From Bacteroides sp. (lineage in GTDB: Bacteria > Bacteroidota > Bacteroidia > Bacteroidales > Bacteroidaceae), in contig DXWV01000102.1 of the NCBI GenBank assembly GCA_019416685.1, forward strand, positions 69,079-133,078: a stretch of 64,000 nt of DNA. Reading direction: 5' to 3'. This document shows, piece by piece, positions 1-7,254 of the stretch. The position numbers and the translations under genes are program-made. The first letter of the stretch is position 1. The number at the start of each line of letters is the position of its first letter. The notes under the pieces were generated by a model. That model saw only the letters and a program-made list of their open reading frames with translations, was not told where the DNA came from and made no database searches.

Positions 1-348
1 ATTTTCGATATGGGCAAACCTGTTAAGATTGTTGATTTGGCTAAGCGTATGATTAGTCTTTCGGGCCGTACAGATGTAAAAATAGAGTTTACCGGATTGC
101 GACATGGAGAAAAGCTATATGAGGAACTTTTGAATGTGAAAGAGTTGACAAAGCCTACCTATCACGATAAGATTATGATTGCCACTGTCCGCGAGTATGA
201 TTATGATGAAGTGAAAGAACGTATCCAGAATTTAATTGAAATGAGTTATACGTACGATCAAATGAAGATTGTAGCGGCTATGAAGGATATTGTTCCCGAA
301 TTTGTAAGTAAAAACTCTTGTTTTGAAGCATTGGATAAGAAGAATTAA
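1..348 (+). CDS. Nucleoside-diphosphate-sugar epimerase/dehydratase (CapD/FlaA1-like), C-terminal part
   Basis: The reading frame is open from the first base of the window, so only the last 115 residues are present. The visible tail contains MGKPVKIVDLAKRMI and TGLRHGEKLYEELL, a signature of the C-terminal region of the polysaccharide-biosynthesis CapD/WbpM/FlaA1 family. These are short-chain-dehydrogenase-fold enzymes that act as UDP-sugar 4,6-dehydratases or epimerases. The family usually carries N-terminal membrane helices and serves capsule or O-glycan synthesis, but that part lies outside the window. A strong terminator follows directly. The family call is firm; the exact sugar substrate cannot be seen. 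Confidence 0.88.
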   Translation: MFDMGKPVKIVDLAKRMISLSGRTDVKIEFTGLRHGEKLYEELLNVKELTKPTYHDKIMIATVREYDYDEVKERIQNLIEMSYTYDQMKIVAAMKDIVPEFVSKNSCFEALDKKN

Positions 349-361
349 TAGAGATATAAAA

Positions 362-410
362 GATAAAAAAATGGCTGCGTTATGAAATACAACGCAGCCA
401 TTTTTTTATC
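362..410. terminator. Bidirectional rho-independent terminator
   Basis: A perfect 20-bp inverted repeat (362-381 against 391-410) has a GGCTGCGTT core, a 9-nt loop, and an A-run on one side with a T-run on the other. It lies between two convergent genes, so it can end transcription from both directions. Confidence 0.9.
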
Positions 411-412
411 TT

Positions 413-1384
413 TTATTTGTTGGAGAAGTATTTTAGGAATTGAGTACGTTCCCACATATTGATGCCTTGCACATCTTTTGCATTCAATTTCCCCTTAAAC
501 TGTGCGATATTTTTAAACCCTTTCTGTGCCATCCATGTGGTCAGGAAACGAGTCATTTCTCCAATATACATGTTGGTATTTTGGTAGATCGTACTACATA
601 CTTCTACAGCCGATGCTCCTGCCAGGATAGCCTTTACTACAGCTGCCGGTTTGTGTACCCCTCCGGATGCTGCATAGTCAATCTTATCAACCATTGCAGA
701 AGCAATTCCTATCCAACGAAGTGTTTTGGATAAGTCGGAAGCACTACTGAATACATTTCCGGAAATATGCTCCATCTTTTCAATATCAATATCCGGCTGG
801 TAGAAACGATTGAACAATACAACTGCTGCTGCACCGTTGGCGTAAAGTTGGTCAATGAGTGCGACAGGATTGGTCAGATTATCACCCAGCTTCATGATTA
901 CAGGAATCTTAACGACTTTTTTAATATGACTCAGAATATCAATATGGCGTTGTTCAAACGAACCATATTTATATTGAATGTCCGATTGCACTGCGAGGAT
1001 ATTGATTTCCAGTGCATCTGCACCGGCTTCTTCCATCTGCTTTGCAAAATCGATCCATTCAGTATCCGTATAACAGTTGATACTTGCGATGATTGGAATA
1101 TCACATACTTTTTTACTTTCTTTGATCAGTTCCAGATATTCGGCCAGTTTATGTTCTCTGATATAATCAGCCAGATAATCATTACCTTCAGAATAAGTGG
1201 GGTCTTTAAGTTGATCAGCTTCAATGAGTATCTGCTCCTCAAAAAGCGATTTCAATACGATGGCTCCGGCTCCTGCTTCGGCCAACTTTTTGTTTTTCCC
1301 GGCACTATTGGTTAGTCCCGAACTGCTAATGATAATGGGATTCTTTAGTTGAAGCCCGGCAAAAGTAGTTTTTAAATCGGTCAT
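413..1384 (-). CDS. Dihydroorotate dehydrogenase-like FMN protein
   Basis: A 323-residue TIM-barrel protein of the dihydroorotate dehydrogenase-like family. It starts with MTDLKTTFAGLQLKNPIIIS, the typical DHOD opening, and has phosphate/FMN-binding glycines late in the chain (AASGGVHKPAAVVKAILAGA). ASINCYTDTEW sits where the active-site loop of class 1 enzymes is found. Bacteroidales carry this family in addition to true PyrD, so it need not be the pyrimidine enzyme, and its substrate is not shown by sequence. It is followed 11 bp upstream (minus strand) by the YggS gene and is probably co-transcribed with it. Confidence 0.85.
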   Translation of the reverse strand: MTDLKTTFAGLQLKNPIIISSSGLTNSAGKNKKLAEAGAGAIVLKSLFEEQILIEADQLKDPTYSEGNDYLADYIREHKLAEYLELIKESKKVCDIPIIASINCYTDTEWIDFAKQMEEAGADALEINILAVQSDIQYKYGSFEQRHIDILSHIKKVVKIPVIMKLGDNLTNPVALIDQLYANGAAAVVLFNRFYQPDIDIEKMEHISGNVFSSASDLSKTLRWIGIASAMVDKIDYAASGGVHKPAAVVKAILAGASAVEVCSTIYQNTNMYIGEMTRFLTTWMAQKGFKNIAQFKGKLNAKDVQGINMWERTQFLKYFSNK

Positions 1385-1395
1385 AGTAGATAATT

Positions 1396-2070
1396 TTAAA
1401 TGTTATAGTCTCTTTCTCCAAAAATCTTGCTTCCTATCCGTACAAGCGTACTCCCTTCGGCAATAGCCTGAGGATAATCATGTGACATACCCATAGATAG
1501 TTCACAAAAAGTGTCTGAATGAGAGAAATAAGTAGCTTTCAATTCTTTGAAAAGGCTATTTAAAGAACAGAATTCCCGGTCTATTTGTTCAACATCATCT
1601 GTGTTGCTGGCCATGCCCATAAGTCCGCATATCTGTACGTTTTTCAGTCCTTTCCATGTTCCGGCAGACAACATCTCCCTGCATTCTTCAGCGCTGAAAC
1701 CAAACTTTGTCTCTTCTTGTGCTATATGCAATTGCAACAGACACTTAATGGTACGTTCTGCTTTGGTGGCTTGTTTATTGACTTCTACAAGCAGCTTATA
1801 TGAATCGATACCATGAATCATGGCTACATAAGGAGCCATATATTTAATTTTGTTTGTTTGCAAATGTCCGATGAAATGCCATTCGATATCCTTGGGTAAG
1901 CTCTCGTGTTTGGCAGTCATCTCCTGTACTTTGCTTTCTCCGAAAATACGCTGTCCCGCATTGTAAGCTTCTTCTATAGCTTCACAGGGATGGAATTTCG
2001 ACACAGCAACCAACCGGACTTCTGAAGGAAGTTCGGTTAGTACTTGTTTTAGATTTTCCGCAACACCCAT
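1396..2070 (-). CDS. YggS-family PLP homeostasis protein
   Basis: A 224-residue alanine-racemase-fold protein that binds pyridoxal 5'-phosphate and buffers free PLP rather than catalysing a known reaction. Visible signatures are the PLP lysine in RLVAVSKFHP, then IFGESKVQEM, WHFIGHLQTNK, and the C-terminal SMGMSHDYPQAIAEGSTLVR with IGSKIFG. Length is normal for the family. It is the upstream partner of the DHOD-like gene (11-bp gap). The gap on its other side holds a large inverted repeat. Confidence 0.93.
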   Translation of the reverse strand: MGVAENLKQVLTELPSEVRLVAVSKFHPCEAIEEAYNAGQRIFGESKVQEMTAKHESLPKDIEWHFIGHLQTNKIKYMAPYVAMIHGIDSYKLLVEVNKQATKAERTIKCLLQLHIAQEETKFGFSAEECREMLSAGTWKGLKNVQICGLMGMASNTDDVEQIDREFCSLNSLFKELKATYFSHSDTFCELSMGMSHDYPQAIAEGSTLVRIGSKIFGERDYNI

Positions 2071-2098
2071 ATTGTTGATTTATAAAAATATGATTTAT

Positions 2099-2156
2099 GA
2101 ATTATGATTTATGAAAAATTCCAGTGGATGAATTCATAAATCATAAATCATAATTC
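2099..2156. repeat. AT-rich intergenic inverted repeat
   Basis: Arms of 16 bp (2099-2114 and 2141-2156) are perfect complements built of ATGATTTATGA-type units. A further direct half-copy lies just before, at about 2090. It fills most of the 102-bp gap between the DUF4494 gene and yggS. It lacks the GC core of a terminator and looks like one of the chromosome's palindromic intergenic repeats. Confidence 0.7.
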
Positions 2157-2172
2157 AAAAATCATATATTAA

Positions 2173-2637
2173 TTAAACTTCCGGTTTGTCATTAGGTCCT
2201 GCACTGTATGGATATACGTCCATAATGGCAGTTTCGGCTACAGAACCAATTTGATAATCAGCCATTGTACCTTTCATGCCTTCATCCAGTTTTTTCACAG
2301 CATCACGCAAATCAGATGCCTGCACTAATACCTGTGTGGATGTTTTTTTCTCTGCACCACTTTTTTCGTCCAGAGTGATAAAGATGAGTTTGCATTTAAA
2401 CCAGCGGTCTGCCGATTCCTCTTCACTGGGAAATAGTTCGCTGTAATTAGCGCGTTTTATATCTGAAACAGTGAATTCTCCTGTGATGAATGGGGTCATC
2501 TCCTCGATAATGCGTGCTTCTGCTTCTGTAAAGCTGAGTGCATCTACCAAATAAGGTTCGGTTACTTTTTTATTCATTCCGTTTTCCATTAGTTTTTCGT
2601 AACGGATTTTGCACTCAAACCAGGTATGCATTGCCAT
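2173..2637 (-). CDS. DUF4494 domain protein
   Basis: A 154-residue cytoplasmic protein with no signal peptide or membrane segment. The opening MHTWFECKIRYEKLMENG and the WFKCKLIFITLDE motif near the middle are hallmarks of DUF4494, a family almost restricted to Bacteroidetes with no established function. An alternative start lies two codons downstream (second Met). It is separated from yggS by the palindromic repeat, so co-transcription is uncertain. Confidence 0.8.
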   Translation of the reverse strand: MAMHTWFECKIRYEKLMENGMNKKVTEPYLVDALSFTEAEARIIEEMTPFITGEFTVSDIKRANYSELFPSEEESADRWFKCKLIFITLDEKSGAEKKTSTQVLVQASDLRDAVKKLDEGMKGTMADYQIGSVAETAIMDVYPYSAGPNDKPEV

Positions 2638-2806
2638 ATTTTTCTGCTTTTTATTTAGTTAATATATTATTTTTCTGCCATTTATCTTTCCAATAGGGCT
2701 AAATGGTCTACAAAGATAATTCAAAAAACATCTTTCTGCATCTATAAACAAAAGAATTTATCACAAATAAAGTAGGTTTTAGAGTCTTTTTTCAGGATGA
2801 ACTTGT

Positions 2807-4690
2807 TTACTCAATTACACATCTCACAGAATATCCGCAATAATCTGAATAGGCTGCTCCTTTAATTTCATGCGTGTCATATCTTAGAAGAACACCGTTT
2901 TCTGCTACTGTTTTCTGAGTGGTTCCCATATTCCAATAAGCAACATATTTTCCGGCAAATTGATAGATACTGGAATCATCCTCTTTTACTTTAGTAAAGA
3001 TGCCTGTGGCAATAGCATTGAATCCTGTTGCATTAGAAGGTACGAACTCGGACTTTTCCCATAAATCATTTCCTTTCAGAACAGCCCCATCTCCTTCAAT
3101 ATATGTTTTTAAAAGTTGCCAGGCTCGATCATCGGCTATTTTCCATCCCTTGGGAGCTAACTTTCCGGTGATAACAGCTGCTTTATTATAAAAAATAAAT
3201 GTGGACTCTTTGAAATATCCGGCAGAGTTTTTAGAATAATTGGCAGCTGTTTTTAAGGTGATTTTCTTTCCATCATTATATAATGCTGTCCGGAGATTTT
3301 CCCTAGTCCAATATTGAGTTCCGATTTTTACAATGGGATACGCAATAGCTTCACTTCCTCTGACGTCGGACAATATCTTTTTTCTAATAGATAGTAACAA
3401 TGGATTGGTGGGAGGTACAAATACGATTGACAGATCGGAAGTGATGTAGAAAGAAGGTATAGGGCTCTGTTTACCGGGAATGTAACTTAATGAGTTATCA
3501 TTGTGCCACGTCACTTTTCCACCATGTATTGCATTGTCATCACTGATTATCTGAAGTACGGTTCCTTCTGTCCAGTCACTTTTTCCATTTTTTATGGGAT
3601 AGATAACGATAGCTTGTGTATGTATTTCAGTAGTAGATAAATATTCCTTGCAAACCTCTGCTACTGTTTTCCCATCGCAAGTGATGCTGTATACAGAACT
3701 TTGTTCAAAATCAAGATCACTAACTGGGATACATATTTTTTCTTCCTTTTCAACGGGGGTAATTTCACTTTTATTTCCCTCTTTCCAGTCATTGATATCC
3801 GGTATGATTTCACTTATTCCTTGCTGCGGATTGTACAGTATTGTCAGTTCACAGGAAGTGCTGCTCTTTAATTCATAATTCTCAGCAAGCTGACATTCAT
3901 AACGCTTGGAGTCTGCAGATAATGTGAGTATCTCTGTTCCTGCTGCTATTATTTGTGGAATTAATATACTTCTCTTTCCAATTAATGCACCATTGTCGAT
4001 ACTCCATTCTCCATTAGGAAGAATATTCTGAATCTCATTAAGTAAAGAAAATTCTTTTGTTTCAAAATCATACCTGGCTTGTGTGTAAACGTTGTTTATG
4101 CGAATGGAAGGATTACTCTTTTTTAGTGCATTTATATCATATCCTTCTGTTGGCTTGATTCTGATGGTCAGTTGGCATAGTTGGTGTGTATGAGGCAACT
4201 CTACATTTTTTTTGCCCGAAGTAATATTGCTAACTTGTGCGGTCATAAAATCAGAATTGTTATAGCCGGCAGTTGAACTCTGATCTGTACCTACAATTAG
4301 ATCTATAGTATTTCCTCCCTCTGTAATACCTGATTTCTGATAAGGATAATAACTGATAAAATTACATTTTACCTCATCTGCCGGATAATATATTTCTTCA
4401 TCAGGAGTAAATCCTGAGGTTGTGCAGCTGAAACGTTTGTTTGATACATAACGTTCTTTATTTAATGTGGTAGGTGCTACCAGGACATATATTCCAATAG
4501 CCTCATTACACTCTTTTTGGTAGATTTGAGTATGGAGTGTTTTTGCTGATATTTTGATAGGAATATCGCCGGGGATGACAGAGTTATTTTCTTTCTCTTC
4601 TTCTCCGATGCTGTTGACACACGAACAGGCTATCAAAATACTCAATGCAATGATGCCTGTACGAATTATTGTCTGGATATAGATATTCAT
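2807..4690 (-). CDS. Fimbrillin-like lipoprotein with C-terminal FISUMP domain
   Basis: About 627 residues from the ATG at 4690; a TTG 21 bp upstream would overlap the neighbouring stop and is less likely. A lipoprotein signal peptide ends in LIACSC. The N-terminal half has the Mfa/fimbrillin-type block with ISYYPYQ and a DFMTAQV strand, typical of Bacteroidales surface pilin-like proteins. The C-terminal third contains VKIGTQYWTRENL, GWKIADDRAWQLL and a terminal SVRCV, matching the Fibrobacter major paralogous (FISUMP) domain. It is probably exported and surface-exposed. It is a close paralogue of the gene just upstream (6-bp gap), so the pair is a tandem duplication transcribed together. 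Confidence 0.82.
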   Translation of the reverse strand: MNIYIQTIIRTGIIALSILIACSCVNSIGEEEKENNSVIPGDIPIKISAKTLHTQIYQKECNEAIGIYVLVAPTTLNKERYVSNKRFSCTTSGFTPDEEIYYPADEVKCNFISYYPYQKSGITEGGNTIDLIVGTDQSSTAGYNNSDFMTAQVSNITSGKKNVELPHTHQLCQLTIRIKPTEGYDINALKKSNPSIRINNVYTQARYDFETKEFSLLNEIQNILPNGEWSIDNGALIGKRSILIPQIIAAGTEILTLSADSKRYECQLAENYELKSSTSCELTILYNPQQGISEIIPDINDWKEGNKSEITPVEKEEKICIPVSDLDFEQSSVYSITCDGKTVAEVCKEYLSTTEIHTQAIVIYPIKNGKSDWTEGTVLQIISDDNAIHGGKVTWHNDNSLSYIPGKQSPIPSFYITSDLSIVFVPPTNPLLLSIRKKILSDVRGSEAIAYPIVKIGTQYWTRENLRTALYNDGKKITLKTAANYSKNSAGYFKESTFIFYNKAAVITGKLAPKGWKIADDRAWQLLKTYIEGDGAVLKGNDLWEKSEFVPSNATGFNAIATGIFTKVKEDDSSIYQFAGKYVAYWNMGTTQKTVAENGVLLRYDTHEIKGAAYSDYCGYSVRCVIE

Positions 4691-4695
4691 ATGTG

Positions 4696-6591
4696 TTACT
4701 CTTTTAGGCAACGTATGGAGTAGGCACAGTAATCGGAATTTTTGAGTCCTCCTGTTTCACTTTGCTTATAACTGAGAGAGAGGGTTGTTTCATTAGGTGT
4801 TGTCTGATTCTCCTGTAAGGTCCAATAACCTACATACTTTCCTGAATAATTATAAGCACTCTCATCCTTTAAAGTATTTTTTGAGTAAATTCCAATCGGT
4901 TTTCCATTAAATCCGGTTTTGTTATTGGCCTGAGATATTCCTTGTTCTATTGTCCATATACCCGCTTTTAATACTGCTGCTGTATTTCTGATATAGTTTT
5001 TTAATTTCTCCCACTCTGTATTATCCGGTAACTTCCATCCTTGTGGGGCTATTTTATCTGTGATGACAGCTGTCTGATTATAAAAGTAATTAGAATTATT
5101 CAGATAATAGCCGGCTGTTGTTTTTGTAAGATTTGTTGTGTTGTTGGCAATGGTAGTCGCATCATTATATTTAGTTGTCTTCAGATTTTCCTGCATCCAG
5201 TATTGGGTACCTATTTTTACAATTGGGTAAATATTTGTGTCTGCACCTCTGGTATCTGTCAACATCTTTGCTTTTGCTTGGATTGGTTGTATATTCTCAC
5301 TTTTCTCAAGGGTTATATTGCCATCTTTGTCTACATAAATTTGCTCAATTGGAGCGTTATTTCCGGCTATGTAGGTAAATGAATTGTTCGTTTTATCCCA
5401 GTTGATATTTCCTCCGTGTATATTTTGAGTTTCACCCAGTATTTGTAGTACTGTTCCTTTGTTTTGATTATTCGTAGGATATAAAACAATAGCTTGTGCG
5501 TCGATATTATCACCTAACAGGTATTCTTTACAGATCTCTCCGATAACTATATCCGATGAAGTTGTCAGGTTGTATATACCGGTTTTCTCAAAGTTTAAAT
5601 CAGAGATAGTTATCGAGCTGTTATCTACTTTTTCTTCAAGGTCTGTACTGCTACTGCTTCCTGGTTTCCAATCGCTTATGGATGTCGTGATACCTCCTAT
5701 TCCTACCCTTGAATCATATCTGAGTAAGAGTTCGCAGCCAACTTCACTTTCTAAAATAAGATCCGTTGGCATGGATGCGCAATAAACTTTGTTGTTAACC
5801 CGCAATGTTAATTCGCAATCGGGCGTTATAGGTTGCGGTATTAAAATGACTTTTTTTCCGGTAAGTTGATGACTTTCCTCGTCTATTTCCCATTTTCCGT
5901 TTGGGGTAATGCTTTGTGGGGTATTGAATGCGCTGAATAATTCTGTATCCATGTTATATGTAGCTTTTGTATTCAGATTACTGATACTGATAGATGCATT
6001 CTGTTGTAGCTCATTGATATTTTCTTCTTCGTAAACTTGTAGAATGATGTTTAACTGACACAACTTGTGATTGTACTTCAGGTTTACTGCTTTCATACTT
6101 GGGGTTATTTCCATTGCTTTGGCTACCATAAAATCTGAATTGCTATATTCTGTAGTTGAACCTTGATCGGTGCTGATATTGATTTTTATGTTGTTACTTC
6201 CTTGTATGATTCCCTCTTCTTGGTAAGGATAATAACTGATAAAATCGCATTTGCCTTCTCCTTTAGGATAGTATATTTCTTCTTCGGATATAAATATGTC
6301 TGACGAATATATAAGGCGTATATTTTCTATATGTCTTAATCCACTTAAGTTTTCCGGTTGGGCTAATACATAAAGTCCGATGGCATCATTATCGTCAAAT
6401 TTGTTATCAGTAATACGTGTGTGAGTTTGTACTTGTAATATTCGTCCGGAAATTGTGATAGGTATATTGCCCGAAGCAGGTGGAGGAGTAGACTCTTCTA
6501 ATGGTTGAATATTGTTAACACAGGAAAAATAGAAAAGAGAGGCTGCTGCTAACAGGCTATGTTTAGCAGCTTTTTTAAGAGTGTTTTTCAT
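4696..6591 (-). CDS. Fimbrillin-like lipoprotein with FISUMP domain, upstream paralogue
   Basis: 631 residues with the same architecture as its downstream neighbour: signal peptide with lipobox LFYFSC, fimbrillin-type region with CDFISYYPYQEEG and SDFMVAKA, and a C-terminal FISUMP block with VKIGTQYWMQENLKTTKYND, GWKLPDNTEWEKL and YSIRCLKE. The many Asn and Thr residues fit a cell-surface beta protein. It is probably the first gene of a two-gene operon read leftwards. Whether the proteins polymerise like true fimbrillins, bind a partner, or serve as adhesins cannot be told from sequence. Confidence 0.82.
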   Translation of the reverse strand: MKNTLKKAAKHSLLAAASLFYFSCVNNIQPLEESTPPPASGNIPITISGRILQVQTHTRITDNKFDDNDAIGLYVLAQPENLSGLRHIENIRLIYSSDIFISEEEIYYPKGEGKCDFISYYPYQEEGIIQGSNNIKINISTDQGSTTEYSNSDFMVAKAMEITPSMKAVNLKYNHKLCQLNIILQVYEEENINELQQNASISISNLNTKATYNMDTELFSAFNTPQSITPNGKWEIDEESHQLTGKKVILIPQPITPDCELTLRVNNKVYCASMPTDLILESEVGCELLLRYDSRVGIGGITTSISDWKPGSSSSTDLEEKVDNSSITISDLNFEKTGIYNLTTSSDIVIGEICKEYLLGDNIDAQAIVLYPTNNQNKGTVLQILGETQNIHGGNINWDKTNNSFTYIAGNNAPIEQIYVDKDGNITLEKSENIQPIQAKAKMLTDTRGADTNIYPIVKIGTQYWMQENLKTTKYNDATTIANNTTNLTKTTAGYYLNNSNYFYNQTAVITDKIAPQGWKLPDNTEWEKLKNYIRNTAAVLKAGIWTIEQGISQANNKTGFNGKPIGIYSKNTLKDESAYNYSGKYVGYWTLQENQTTPNETTLSLSYKQSETGGLKNSDYCAYSIRCLKE

Positions 6592-6734
6592 ATTGTTTTA
6601 TTGTTGTTATCCGGTAAATGTAATACAATATATTTTATAAATAAAATTTTATCTGATTGATTTTTAATATAATTTGTAATGGTTTGGTTTGTAGTGTTTT
6701 AAAAATAATGTTATTCGTATTTGTTTTTGATTTT

Positions 6735-6918
6735 AGAAACTGTTTTGAATTTATTGTCTAATGATTTGAGATGAGTTTTCGTGGTTGTTTCGTTTGTTTT
6801 ATGAGGAAGATAGCGAGCTATCTGACGACTAAAAGAATCGAAACAGACCGAAAAATCACTCAAAGCATAGATGAAAATCACTCAAAAAAGATATTTGTAG
6901 AAATTCAAAACTGTTTCT
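6735..6918. repeat. MITE-like palindromic element
   Basis: In the 663-bp gene-free stretch 6592-7254. The ends are 18-bp inverted repeats with one mismatch (6735-6752 AGAAACTGTTTTGAATTT; 6901-6918). Inside, TTTCG/CGAAA arms and a perfect hairpin AGATAGC-GA-GCTATCT (6808-6823) continue the symmetry, so the whole 184 bp can fold back on itself. No ORF is inside. This suits a non-autonomous insertion element or a dispersed palindromic repeat. Confidence 0.6.
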
Positions 6919-6994
6919 ATTATTTAATGTGATTCTGCTTTTTATTTAAAGAACGATTTGAGTGGAGGATGATTTTGTGACTGCTTACACGTGA

Positions 6995-7165
6995 AATTTT
7001 TATTTAGGCGATATTTACTGGGCGTGTACTTTGCTGAAAGAAGGGCGCTATACTGTTGCAGAAATTAGTGTAATGGTGGGTTTTAGCAGTTCTTCTTATT
7101 TCACAACCAGTTTTAAGAAATATGTAGGTTGTTCGCCGGGAGAATATAGTAAAGGAAAGTGGTGA
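6995..7165 (+). pseudogene. C-terminal remnant of an AraC-type regulator (HTCS-like)
   Basis: An in-frame stretch without a start codon translates to ACTLLKEGRYTVAEISVMVG followed by FSSSSYFTTSFKKYVGCSPG and EYSKGKW-stop. This is the second helix-turn-helix of an AraC-family DNA-binding domain, as found at the C-terminus of Bacteroides hybrid two-component sensors. An in-frame TGA at 6992-6994 closes it upstream and no N-terminal part is nearby. I read it as the stub of a deleted regulator next to the MITE-like element. Confidence 0.82.
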
Positions 7166-7211
7166 AAGTTAATTTTCTACATATTAATTCCCTGCCAACC
7201 AAAAAAACTTA

Positions 7212-7219
7212 TTAACTTT
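7212..7219 (+). promoter_or_regulatory. Putative Bacteroides -7 box for pheT
   Basis: TAACTTTG matches the Bacteroides sigma-ABfr -7 consensus TAnnTTTG, about 36 bp before the pheT ATG. No clear -33 TTTG is seen at the usual spacing. Confidence 0.5.
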
Positions 7220-7254
7220 GCGAATCTTTTTGGAAACAATAAAAACTTAATGAT

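Noticed and set aside
767..1315. 182-residue plus-strand ORF opposite the DHOD-like gene
   Set aside because: Low-complexity, Phe/Ile/Cys-rich product fully antisense to a well-supported gene; a shadow of its codon pattern.
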